Counted from the first letter of the stretch, positions 48,355 to 59,719 are shown. The stretch: DNA of 64,000 bases from Imbricaverruca yamaguchii (GCA_034440575.1 JAOTOL010001509.1:1150001-1214000), one strand, 5' to 3'. Notes: generated from the sequence alone by a model not told the origin. Numbers and translations are program-made.

Positions 48355-49045
48355 GCGCCGGACCCGGCCGTGGTGGTCTGCTCAGACCCTGCCGTGGTGG
48401 TCTGCTCAGACCCTGCCGTGGTGGTCTGCTCAGACCCATGTCACCGGTAAACCGGTAAGCGGGCTACAGGACCGGACCTGGAAATAGTGGTCTGCTCAGA
48501 CCCGTCCTTGGTCGTCTGCAGGTGGCTCAGATCCAGCCGTGGTGGTCTGCTCAGACCCGACCGTGGTGGTCTGCTCAGGTCCAGCCGAAGTGGTCTGCTC
48601 ATACACACAGTGATGGTCTGCACCGGGTCAGACCGGCCCAGGGCTGCACGGTGACCGGATCTGGACGTGGTGGTCTGCTCAGACCCGACCGTGGTGGTCT
48701 GCTCAGACCTACTGTGATGGTCTGCACCGGGTCAAAACCGGTCGGAAGCGGGCTGCACAGTGACCGGATCTGGAAATGGTGGTCTGCTCAGACCTGTCCT
48801 TGGTGGTCTGCAGGTGGTTCAGACCCGGCCGTGGTGGTCTGCTCAGATCCAGCCGAGAGGTGGTCTGCTCATACACTACAGTGATGGTCTGCACCGGGTC
48901 AAGACCGCCCGCAGCGGGCTGCACGGTGACCGGATCTGACTCGGCCGTGGTGGTCTGCTCAGACCCGGCCGTGGTGGTCTGCTCAGACTCGGCCGTGGTG
49001 GTCTGCTCAGACCCGGCCGTAGTGATCTGCACGTGGCTCAGACCC
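48355..49045. repeat. Compound tandem array (24-bp module, higher-order ~130-140 bp)
   Basis: 24-bp module 'gaccctgccgtggtggtctg' plus 'ctca', in runs of two to four. Runs are separated by a longer block with 'gatggtctgcaccgggtcag' and 'gcgggctgcacggtgaccgg', giving a higher-order repeat seen about four times. Confidence 0.9.
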
Positions 49046-49649
49046 GCCGCGGCAGTGTGCTCCGGATCAGGACTGGCCGGCAGCGGGCTGCACGGTGTCC
49101 CGGTCCGACCCGCCGCGCAGTCGTCCTGCAACCGGCCCCCTTTGCCCGCATTATGCATGGAACAATTACAGCTCCCAAGGTCTTCGGGATAATAGAATAT
49201 AATGAATGGGTGCATCGAGGCACGGACGAGTATCGACAGCGGCGCAGGGGGGGGGGGGCGTCCGGTGCGGTCGCCGTGGACGGGACGGCCCGGGCCGGGG
49301 CGACTTTGTTACTGCGGCCGGGCCGTCAGTCTCTGTGGTGCGGCGGAGCGCGCTGCCAGTCTGACCCCTGGACACGCCATCCATCAAAACCCGGCCCGGC
49401 CATTATGAAACCCTCCATAATTGCCGGCGTGTCATTGAGATGAAATTGCGGCGCCGTGAAGGACGGGATGCGGTTCATCTCGGCGTGTCACCAGTGGCCA
49501 GTGACCGGATCAGAGCCAGGCGTTCACCCCTCCCTCACACGCACTCACTCGGCAGCCTGTCACATACGGTTCATCTCGCACAATCCACCCTGCTGGCAGT
49601 TTGTCGCGTACCTTCACCGGCTGTCCACCTCTGAGCGACCAGCCACTGC

Positions 49650-50030
49650 AAGCGCTCCACCACACACGGAGCGTCCACCCAACATCTTACTTCCACCCCA
49701 CACTCTACGCTCACCCTATATCGTACATTCACCCCGCACGGAGTGTCCACCCCACACCGTATGTCCACCTCACTCGGGTCGTCCGTCCCACGTCGTACGT
49801 TCACCCCACAGGGAGCTTCCACCTCACTCTGTACGCCCACCCTACAGGGAGCTTCCACACCACTCAGTATTTCCACCCCACACTGTAGGTCTACCCTACA
49901 AGGAGCTTCCACACCGCGCAGTACATCCACCCCACACGGCGCTTGCACCCCACACCGGTGCCCACCCCACACGCAGTGTCCACCCCACACAGAGCTTCCA
50001 CCGCACACCGTACGTCCACCCGACACCGGT
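49650..50030. repeat. Degenerate ccaccccacac-type repeat
   Basis: Units of roughly 18 bp and multiples, such as 'ttccaccccacactctacg' and 'gtccaccccacaccgtatgt'. Strongly diverged. Confidence 0.8.
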
Positions 50031-50034
50031 TCAC

Positions 50035-52465
50035 GAAGCGGCGAGCGGCGACGCGGCGGTCGGGCGCGATTTCACGCGGCGCTCGGTTTCAACAGGGCCA
50101 CATTCCAGTGGCGTTTTACGGCGTCGCAGCGCGGTCTGAGGTCGGCCGGGCGACGCGGCCGCACCGCGCGTGAAGTGCCCGCCATGGGAAGAGCGCCAGC
50201 GACGGGTCGCCGGCGCGCCGGTGCGCCAGCGGCGGCGGCGGCGCCACATGGCGCCCGGGCGCCGCCGCCGCCTCGGCGCGGCTGATCTGATTGCGGCCGT
50301 CTGTCGGCTCTGATTGGGACGAGGTGTTGAGCTCGGTGGCCGGCCGGCCGTCGTCGCGGCGGCCGGCCGGCTGGGCGGCGCCCGGCCGGCATGGGCGGCG
50401 CCGCGATCCCAGCAGTGGCGCTCGGCCTCGCGCCTGTCGTCGCTGAGATGACGCCGCAGACAGCACGTCGACGCGGTGCCCTCCGCCCGCTCGGAATGTG
50501 TGCTCGGGCCGAGAGACAGAGACGAGCGTGTTTGAACAGGTGGTGGTGATTACGCGCGATGTGGTGAACCGTAGTATTGTCTCAAACCCAGGGGTAGATA
50601 CGAGAGCCGTTTTTATGCCGAAGCTGGGTCGTCTCGTGGTGAGCGCGGGCTGGGAAGGTGGTGGGGGACGGGGTAAGTGCGCGGGGCAGTGGCCTTGGCC
50701 AGCATCAGGGTGGGTTGAGCCAGCGGTGCAAATTGCACGTCGCCTGTATCACGGTATCACGGTCCCACAGTGGTCGCTTCGTCAGCATCCGATGTGCGTT
50801 ATTTCAGGCCACGTCGTCGACTCTAAAGTGACATTGGTGGGTCTGCTTCGGCCGTCGTGACTAGTCGTGGCGTCCACACAAGGCTGCCTCAGCCGCATAG
50901 TGTGGACCAATCTCTCGCGTATGGGCTTCGCGCGGTGCGCAGCTGGATCCGCTTGCTTCTAATAATAAACTGCACACACGTGTAGTTTCAAAATAGGTGT
51001 GTTTATACGTTTTGAAATAAATCATCATTTACGCGAAGAATTGTCTAACTTGACCTGAACAGATTCATGCATCAATTATAAGCTCCTATTAGAATCGACT
51101 GCAATAATTGGGTATTTAGTAAAAGGAATATTTTTCAATAGCGCAGAGAGTGGCTCTGTCATCAGTGACAATTGTTTCTGACCCGGACCGACAGATCAAC
51201 AGGTCGTTTTTGCCGTCCGCCTCACACCCGACCGGCTACCATGTGCGCCTCTGAGCGCATCCGTGCGCCAGCATCGTCGTTATGTCACGGCCCAACATGC
51301 TTTTTGCTCGGATTCGGTTCGATTATGACGAAGGGACGCCATTGTCAAAAGTGGACACAAGGGTGTGCGCTGCACAAAAAGGTCACTTTGTGGGCGACAA
51401 AAAGCGGCGGCTGGTGGAGTCGGGACGTGGTCGGGACCCCCGGCCCGGCGCCGCTCGGCACGCCGGTGTCCAGCTAATTGTAGGCCGGTGCAGGAAGACG
51501 CCTGTGCGCGTCGGACCACCGGCACAGCGCCGACCGCACCGCGTCCCGCGCCACAACTGCAGCGGCGGTGCGCCACAGTCGCGCCGGCGCGGCCGGGAGC
51601 TGAAACAGAATCGGCGCAGTGGTGCGCCGCAACTAGACCACAGCGACATTGCACCTCGCGCGCGTACTCGGCCAGCGGAGAGGAGTGCAAGATACGGCCT
51701 CGATCGCGGCCGCGAGGTGCCGGAGCTGGTGCCTGCCGACGCCGGGCACGACTCGTCCGCCGGGTGGTTGATGTCGGTGATCAGCCGGCGCGGCGGGAGC
51801 GTCGCAGGCGCCGTCGACGGACCGAGCCGCCGATTACCGGCCGCAACAAACGTGTATCGATGACCTCTCTGCAGGCGGTGACAGGCCGCGCGGACATTCC
51901 TGCATAAGCAGGCGGGACGAGTGGCGCGCCGCGGCTATTGTGGCGGCCCGGCGCCGGATCGGGCCGCACCCGCCGCCATGCGTGTCGTCGCGCACCAGCG
52001 AGCCGCGACCCGGCCGCCGCGGCAGCGCGCCGGCACAAGCCTCCCGGCCCGACCGGAGTCGTGCCGCCACAGGGCGCGCGCCACACGTGTGGCCGCACCG
52101 CCGTCGCTGGCATTCCATCGCCGCCGGCGTTCCGTCGGTGGCCTCGTTCCGTCGGGCGACACCTACACGGCTACGCCTCAGTCCGCACAACTGAAATGAA
52201 CGGCGGCCGGCCGGACCGAGATAAGACACGGCTTGTCAGCGGGTATTCGTGTCGCGTCCTTATACGGTCCGGTGGCGCCGGCCGCCCGCCGGCCGGCCAC
52301 GCTCAGATTTCGGCGCGGCTTGAATTCCAGATGACAATTTGTCATCATGTGTCGCGGCTCCTGGGCGGCGCGTGCCTCCGGGGCTGGCGCTCGCTTCTCG
52401 GGGGGGGCACGCCTATGGGACAGCTCACGCCTGTGAGGCACCACACGGCCCTGGGACGGCGCACG
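50035..52465. other. GC-rich intronic DNA, no gene recognised
   Basis: CpG-rich at about 50035-50480 and 51420-52400, separated by AT-rich unique DNA at 50950-51170. Many overlapping open frames in all phases reflect composition, and none matches a known family. Confidence 0.5.
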
Positions 52466-52469
52466 CACC

Positions 52470-52565
52470 TGGAGAGGTGGGCGTGCGCCTCTGGGGCGTG
52501 TGCCTCTGGGGCGTGCGCCTCTGGGATGTGTACCGCCTCTGGGATGTGTACCGCCTCTGGGGCGG
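52470..52565. repeat. Short 15-18 bp tandem repeat
   Basis: 'gcctctggggcgtgt' and 'accgcctctgggatgtgt' variants, about six copies. Confidence 0.85.
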
Positions 52566-52569
52566 AGCA

Positions 52570-54395
52570 CTGCTTTATGTCTGGCGTCGCTTCCAGGGCG
52601 GCAGACTCCTGTCGGCTGGCGCCGCCTTTGGTCGCATTGACGTACGTACCTCTTGACAGAGATCATCCGATACATGTCTGCGGTCGGATGGGGCCGTGTC
52701 GGTGCTGTCGGTCCGGCCAGTTTCCGGTCGGAGCGGTTGAGCGCGCCACCGTCGTGCACGACGGACAAAGTCGGGCTTTCCAGACGCCGCCATAAATCAG
52801 CCGGTCGACGGCCCATTGTTCCAGAAGGATGCTCTCCGAGCTGTTGGCCCGCGCGTCCATTGAGAATGACTGAACGGCCGCTGCCATCACCACTAGCCCA
52901 CATTTCTTGATTAATCATTGTGTTGTGGTGCCTTTCCGATAGCTCCCAGCCTCACACATAGCAGTGACACTGATAGCCCACTGTTCTGGTCGGGTCGTCT
53001 ACTCAGCGAATGTGTCCCAGCCGAAGTGCCTTGCGCTGCACTCGATTGGAACACCCTGCGGTGCTGTTGCATGCCGTTGAGCACAGCTGGGCACGTTACA
53101 GCGCTGTGAACCACAGCGGCATTTGACACAGCAACAAAACGTGCTGAATGTCCATAAGATAGTGTTCTTTTCTCTGTAAGCCTTCACGTCGCCGCATTAC
53201 GCAATAAAAAGAAAAACATTTCCTAGATTCCTAAGTTATCTAGCATTTATTTTAATCAGCGACTATACCCACGGCGCGGGTCCTCTTACAAGCCAGCACA
53301 TTCCACCGGGCAATTGGCATTGTACGTGCAACAATAACACCTCGCCTAAGGACACAATAGTGGAGCGCCACTGAACCAAATAGCCTTCCTAGCATTCCTC
53401 ATTGCACATTGCATCTGCATTGTTTCTGACGCAAAGCTATAGTCATCGCAAAGTAATGTTGAGCACACCAGCCAGCTGCGAGGGAAGGGCGTTGCACACT
53501 CAAAGTGGAGATTTGGCACGAATGCTATGAGATCCAGATCCACCGGTCCTGACAGGGACAAGCTGGGCTCGCGGCAGGCAGTTCTGTTGCTCTCGACCAC
53601 GCTGGGCACACGACCTGGCTGCCTGCCCATAGGAACAGGACCGTTCTCAACGGGAATATGGTGAGCAGGACTGGACGCGTTGGCGCCAGTGTCGACGGCC
53701 CGTCGGTGAACGCAGTGCCGGGCGTGTTCTCGGTACGCCCCACAGCGCCCCGCCCGTGCACGGACCGACGCTCTACGCTCCGCCGCCGCCGGCCCGGTCC
53801 TGCTCGGCCCAGGCGCCCCGAAACGGCCGCGACGCACGTCGTCCGGCGCCCGCAGGCGGGCGTCAGCGGTGCAAGTCGGGAGTCGTGCCCCAGTAACGGC
53901 CTGACGAGGAGCACGTGCCCCCGGGGCGCCGCCGCCGGCGCCGCTCGCCCTACCGCCAACGCCCGGCAGCTCCAGGAAGGGTGCCGTGCGCGGGCGGTGA
54001 CCTCCCGCTGTACACCCCCTTTACATAAGAAAGAAACTCCCAGGCGATACCGACGGGCTACGGTGCTGAAGTCCAGTTCTGAAGCCGCGCACGTGCAGCA
54101 TGCTGACAAGCCGTGATTTTGCCGGGGGACGCCGCCGGATGGCAGCACGTTCCACAGCCAAGTCAGGACTCGCTGGTCTGGACCCACAAGCGCAGTTCCG
54201 TGCTGACAGCGGCAGCGAGGTGCAGCGGCCATCACGCTATCAGTCACCCAGCTCCAACTAAAGCACCGACTGCTGAGCTTCTGTGCATTTGCAATTAAGA
54301 TTGTACATGCATACAGTTGCCTGCCGCTCAAAACCAGCGCCGGTACAGCTCAAACCCAGCAGGGCGAGGCTCGGATGGCGATGCTGTGCCACTGT
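52570..54395. other. Unique intronic DNA, no feature seen
   Basis: Includes a CpG-rich stretch at about 53650-54000. No exon, RNA gene or array recognised. Confidence 0.5.
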
Positions 54396-54399
54396 GCCA

Positions 54400-54555
54400 G
54401 GCACCGGTGGCCTTGTGCCCGGCGCGGGTGAAGACCCTGTGCCGGACACCAGTGACGGCGCTGTGCCGCACTCCGGTGACGACCCTGTGCCGGCACGGGT
54501 CACGATCCTGTGCCGGGCACCCGTGACGAACCCGTGCCGGACACGCGCCGCCCCG
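54400..54555. repeat. Degenerate ~27-bp repeat
   Basis: 'ggtgacgaccctgtgccgg' and 'cacgggtcacgatcctgtgc' variants, about five copies. Confidence 0.75.
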
Positions 54556-54838
54556 TGACGTGACGGCGTGCTCCGTGCGGCTGGCCTAGAAAGCTGCCGG
54601 CCGGTGGTCGAGTCGGCGTGATCGTGGCGAGCGCTGGCGTTGCATCCATAATGCACCACCTGCCAGCACGGCCGGAGGAAAGTGGCCCGGCCCGAGGACA
54701 CCGGCCGCCATTAGCTGGTCATTAGCCGAGTTCAGCGGCATCTGCCACTTGCACCGATCGCATTCTCCTCGTGAAAACGGCGCCGGCGTCGGCCGATCCG
54801 AGGCGCGCCCAGTTTCACTGCACGCTACTCAAACTCCC

Positions 54839-54884
54839 CACACATTCGATAGCGGCCGGCTGCCCGGCCGCTATCGAAGGTGTG
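54839..54884. repeat. 21-bp near-perfect inverted repeat with 4-nt loop
   Basis: Left arm 54839-54859 (cacacattcgatagcggccgg) is the reverse complement of right arm 54864-54884 apart from one mismatch; the 15 bp next to the loop are perfect. The loop is ctgc. It is an isolated hairpin with no array nearby. Confidence 0.92.
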
Positions 54885-54931
54885 AGCATTGTTCGTGCTG
54901 CATTAATGGTTCCGGGTGGTGAGGAAGAATG

Positions 54932-54968
54932 TGTGTGTGTGTGTGTGTGTGTGTGTTTGTGTGTGTAT
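54932..54968. repeat. GT microsatellite
   Basis: (GT)n of about 36 bp with one interruption. Confidence 0.95.
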
Positions 54969-54969
54969 G

Positions 54970-56250
54970 TGACGTGGATATGCGTGGGCGAGTCCAGCCC
55001 GTTGGTGACTATTTATGAGGCGAGGATGTGCAAACCATCCACGTTCATCTTACGCACATATTAGCAGTCGATAGTTCTCTGTCTCTCGCAAGCCTGTCTG
55101 CAGGTGTTAATGAGACGCTGGGTGGCAGTGCGCTGATCTCTCCACACCTCCCCTCCCTTGCCGCTGATGACGGGATTGAGTCATGTCGGGTAGCGTCATG
55201 CAGCTTGCGGGCCAGCTGACCAAGATCGGGTCAGCTTGTCTACCAAACGACGGAATTGAGGGCACTGGAGAAGGCAAAGCACATCAGGTCACGTTGCGAC
55301 GAGTTCCAATATTCAGGTAACTTTGTGTTGGCATTCTACTTGTGTTGTTCGCAATGCAGGTGAAGATTATGTCGCTGCTTGGTTCCGAAATCCAGTCCTC
55401 CCGGCCGCTAATAACTCGTTCCCCGTCCAGAAAACCGAACCATCTTCCAAAGAACGCTGCATATGAGGCTACGATGTGAATTTATTTCGCAACGCGGCTT
55501 ATGGCGGTTTTTACACGGACACCGTTGGAGCCGAGCCGACTGACATGTTGTTGTCGTCATCTGGTGACCTCTGGTCAGAGATCAGCTAGTGACCTCTGAC
55601 CCACGTGCATCATCCCCGGTGTCATACATAGCGGGGACTTTCAGTCCGGCTGCTGGAGGTGACACGGTACGTCGCTGTGAGACGTCAGCGCTGCGCTGGG
55701 TATTGTGTCTAGCCCGGCTGTTGTTTGTGCTGCCGTGTGTGCGAACCGCTCGTAACTCATCACTCTTAATGTTCGCAGGAAAAACTACTGATTTTGCGGT
55801 AAACCTACTTATGCCACACTGAAGTCACGCAACGAAGCGATTTGATGAAGATTTTGCAACAATTTCAGGGATACGAATGAGAGCATTTAAACATTGTACT
55901 GTACTGTATAGCACTTACTTGCCATTTCCAGATCATTTTGTCGCTGACCATCGCGTTCGTTCTTAGCTCGGTCATTGCGAACAAAGGGGGTTAATGAACC
56001 GATTAACTGAATATCTTCAGTCACATCTGATCTGATACCACTTCAATGGGACTAAATCAGCGTATCACGAGGGCTTGCCAGGAAGAGCCAAACTTCATGC
56101 GAACTCTCCTGTGAGCATATCACTCAATTCTGTTGTGATCTGCCTTTCAATCCATGAGCTGCTTTGTGTACATCTACCTTGGAACAGAGTGAGCCGGCTT
56201 CACTGGCCCCACCTTTGAGGGTGGGGCAGACCGGATCCGGGTGGGACTGA
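54970..56250. other. Unique intronic DNA upstream of the exon donor
   Basis: No array or exon recognised until the donor at 56251. A second gtgggg site follows CTCAAAG 39 bp downstream of the real donor (56212-56211). Confidence 0.5.
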
Positions 56251-56251
56251 C

Positions 56252-56509
56252 CTTTGACCAGAGCGGACTCAGTTCGGCCGCCTTCAGTCCGTCCTGCAGC
56301 GCCGCTGGCAGCTGACCCAGCTTGACCCGAGCTGCCGACCGATTCGAGAAGAGCACGTGGTTGCCGGGGTCGAGCGAGATGGCCTCGGTGTACAGGCGCA
56401 CGGCCGGCTCGAACTCGCCCGCCTGGCAGGCGGCGTTGGCCAGGCGCACCTTCTCCAGAAACAGCGCCCGGCTGGTGGAGGATAGCTCCGCATCGCTGCC
56501 GAGCTCCAC
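56252..56509 (-). CDS. TTC28: TTC28-like exon, first visible coding exon (TPR 1-2)
   Basis: Internal coding exon of 86 codons, read from 56509 down to 56252. It encodes an acidic/Ser lead (VELGSDAELSSTS), a first TPR helix pair (about residues 18-48, ending AISLDP) and a second TPR starting HVLFSNRSAA and ending SPLWSK. The order and motifs (EKVR..N.AC, SNRSAA, P.W.K) match the N-terminus of TTC28 as I remember the vertebrate protein. The last codon AAG is followed by the donor gtcagt (56251-56246), so the exon ends in phase 0. The acceptor chosen is gaccgccag ending at 56510. An almost identical acceptor lies exactly 72 bp upstream (exon would start at 56581), so the true start is ambiguous by 24 in-frame codons. 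Above 56582 the frame meets a TGA. SNRSAA and KGYYR motifs also occur in Hop/STIP1-type TPRs, but the following exons are specific to TTC28. No initiator Met is visible, so an upstream exon is inferred. Confidence 0.88.
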
Positions 56510-56640
56510 CTGGCGGTCACGGGTCGGGTCAGGTCGTGGCGTCCGCAGAAGTGGAGTCCAGTTAATGGTGGGGAGCTCCACCTGGCGGCCACAGGTCGGG
56601 TCAGGTCAGTGATGTCCGCAAAAGTGAGGTTCAGGCAGTT
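56501..56640 (-). repeat. 72-bp duplication of the acceptor of the first visible exon
   Basis: Two imperfect copies, plus-strand 'gagctccacctggcgg' at 56501 and 56573, exactly 72 bp apart. Each contains, on the minus strand, a cctgacccgacc tract, ccgccag and then GTGGAGCTC, i.e. an acceptor and the first three codons of the exon. The segment between the two acceptors is open in the exon frame (24 codons, VELPTINWTPLL then RTPRPDPTRDRQ). The outer copy has a TGA just upstream of its acceptor. Confidence 0.88.
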
Positions 56641-56644
56641 AAAT

Positions 56645-57365
56645 TTCTTCGCTAAAATTCCTGTAAATTCCTCGATGTAAAATTATTTGTGGCCGTTGGA
56701 GTCAGGAGCATTACGATAATTGTGATGCGCTTTGAAGCATACCATTTTTGTAGATATCGCAACGATGTTGCTTGTGAAGACCATACTGTTCGCCCAGGGC
56801 AACTATTTAATGGCAGAAAGAACGACAGCAAAGCTAAGGATATATAAGCTGAGTCCCAATGTAGTTAACTGGTTATTTGAGTTTCGGGATCCATCAATTG
56901 CATTAGTTATGAAGCGAAGCACCATGGAATAAGTAAATATGAAAGTATGTAATACATTTCAAACTGAACAATTTCCGATAAGCAAAAATGTAAGAGGTAA
57001 TTCAGGTAGAAACGTGGTGGCACGCTGCCGCGTGGAGAACTCCGCCGACGGAAAGCCACTGTCCTTGGAACAAAACGAGCGCGAGTGCTGCATTGGCCAT
57101 AATGCGGTAGATATACGGATGACGAGGCCCACGAAGCACTCGTTGGCGCACTCATTAATGGGAGGTACCCGGAAGAAGTGCTGGTGCGTGATAAATGAAG
57201 TGCCGATTTTCCGCCGGCCCCGCGCACGATCCGAGATGCAGTACGGTGCTGCCAAACAAAATATACGCGATGTCGCGATTGGCGAACAATGCACTGATTG
57301 CGGGCGTGCAGCGTGCAGAGGTGTGAAGCAATACGCCGCTGTCGGACAGGAGCGTCACAGACTGA
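56645..57365. other. Unique DNA upstream of the first visible exon
   Basis: AT-rich, with no initiator exon recognised on the minus strand. Confidence 0.45.
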
Positions 57366-57369
57366 ACGC

Positions 57370-57830
57370 TGAAGCGATACGCGGCTGATGCACTAATGCA
57401 TAAGATGGAATGGTGCAGCGATAAACGGTTGTTACACCGACGTATAGGGTGGAATGGTGAAGAGATATACGGTTATTTCATCAATGTATGAGATGGAATG
57501 GTGAAGCGATACACGGCTGCTACAGCAGCATCAAGGGTTGAATGGTGACATGGTACATGGCTGTTACACCAATTATAAGATGGAAAGGTGAAACAGTGCA
57601 CGGCTGTTGCACAATATCAGAAATTGAACGATGAAGCGTTACAAAGCTGGCTCTGTTACAAAGACATCAGATTGAACGGTGAAGCGATGCACAGCTTCTA
57701 CGACAGTGTCAATGGCGGAACGGTGAAGCGATGCACAGCTTCTGCATCAGTGTCAATAGCGGAATGACAAAGTCATGCACAGCTTCTACAGGAGTGTCAA
57801 TGGCGAATGGCAAAGCCATGCACAGCTGTT
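57370..57830. repeat. Degenerate repeat (…gaatggtgaagcgatacacggct…)
   Basis: 'ggaatggtgaagcgatacac' and 'ggctgttacaccaatgtata' fragments recur about every 55-60 bp, eight or so copies, strongly diverged. Confidence 0.8.
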
Positions 57831-57834
57831 GTTG

Positions 57835-59425
57835 CAATGCCCAGGGCGGAGTGGCGAGAGGATATACGGCTGGGTGTTGCTAACAAACAAATGGTTCGTG
57901 CACGTATGATTGGCTTTCATAAAGTGAACCAATCGTACGAGAGATATAAGTGTCGAAATGAGACATCGAAACAATTTCACAGCATCTCAGAAAATTGTGT
58001 GTGTGCTACTGTTGGAAGGATTTATTAACTGATAGTGATCAGTTTTTGGCAACCGAATGTTTATCCAACTGTTGTTATTCAGAAAATATTTATTCAAATG
58101 CATTTAATTATATTTACATTATATATATGGGTGCTATTTGTAGGATTGCGATCAATATCAATATCTATTTTTGTGACACCTGCATTTTCTCCTCTATGTA
58201 CTTCGCAACATATTTTCGCAACTCTTTTTCGCAACTCACTCGCAACGCAACTCTATGTACATCGCAACTTAAGTTTTAACGACCTCCACTGCGTGTACGG
58301 ATGCATCAGTGCAAGCGAACCACCTTGCTGCACTGGAAAGAAAACCATTTGCAACTTGTGGCGTTCTTTTGTCGGATTTATGTTACTTTGGTTTATTTAT
58401 TTGCATCACAGAGGGTGCCCAATGTCTCATGACTGGCGCGCTGCACGTTATTGGATTTTCCACCATGCATCGTCTATAAAGGTGTTGGAATTCTAGTGGA
58501 TGCATGGCCAGCTTGCCAACGGAAGACCTTCAGCTTGGAATACGTTTGCCACTACACTTCACCTCAACTCATCTTCAATCAGCGTCATTTCCTCATGAAT
58601 CTATCTGATAAAACAGAACAACTTATTGCAAGAGGTTATTGAGACTGAACGAAAATTTGATTACTGCGCCCACCAGCCGCAGCTCCTGCTGACGTGTGTA
58701 CGCCTCCTCAAGTGGGAGTGGCATTAATGCAGTAGTCAACCGTCGTAGATCGAAGCCATCGAATCAATCCGCACAACCTGACAGTACAGCGTAGTAGTCA
58801 GCTTGATCATCTGATCATCACTGCCAGCAAAGGATGTGGCCCAGAGTGTCATCATTTTACCGTGGTCTCGGTTTGGCACGAATTTCCGGGAAAGCTCTGC
58901 AGATCAGATGTGTGTGGTCCACGCAGACTCTTCAGCCGCTGCATTCGTCGCAGAGCTCGCAGGCGGGCAGTTGGATGTGTGGCAACACCGTTGCGTAGCC
59001 GGCAACTTTCGCCGTCGCCAGTCGGTGACCGGCGGCCGCGAGTCTCTCCACACTCGGGCGTCATCCGCGCCCTGGGTGGCCGCACGTGCCCGACCTCAGA
59101 GCCCCACGGTCGGCCGCACTCGTGATAACGCAGCGGCGCTCAAGTCTCAAGCCAAAGGCAGAATTTCCTCCTCAATCTGGAGCTCGAGTTTCATTTGCCG
59201 CTCCATATATGTCCTTGGCAGTGATGCTGGCTGCGATTAACTGAGTCTCACTAATTAACCGACGCATATATAGGTGATAGCTTTCTGTAAAAATCTGAAG
59301 AAAAAATCAAGTGAACCGGATGCAAGGCTAGTGAAACCTCTGTTCTATCGGAACAAAAATCGTCTGCACAAGTTACATAGCATTGATGAAGGAAGAATTA
59401 ACCCACATTAAGGAGGAAGTATCGA
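57835..59425. other. Unique DNA, no feature seen
   Basis: AT-rich to 58650, mixed after. Small 'cgcaactc' repeats at 58200-58270. No exon recognised. Confidence 0.45.
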
Positions 59426-59716
<291 letters not shown>

Positions 59717-59719
59717 TGT

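Larger units (their letters stand above)
12073..56251 (-). other. 44.2 kb intron of the TTC28-like gene
   Basis: Donor gtcagt at 56251-56246 and acceptor ttacag ending at 12073 join phase-0 exons whose products are adjacent in the TTC28 family (…SPLWSK then GYYRQG…). The interval has no recognisable coding exon of this gene. It is rich in tandem arrays and CpG-rich islands. Alternative first exons or nested non-coding transcripts cannot be excluded by eye. Confidence 0.85.

Noticed and set aside
12975..56250. Retrotransposon or DNA transposon coding regions
   Set aside because: I looked for reverse transcriptase, integrase and transposase motifs and long terminal repeats in the translated frames and saw none.
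56252..56509. Hop/STIP1 or Sgt-type co-chaperone gene
   Set aside because: The SNRSAA and KGYYR motifs fit several TPR proteins, but the next exons (EAAMKSPLR, SPFVIISVIGQELL, IGTCSLKLRGSVFSALSSAYW) are specific to TTC28.
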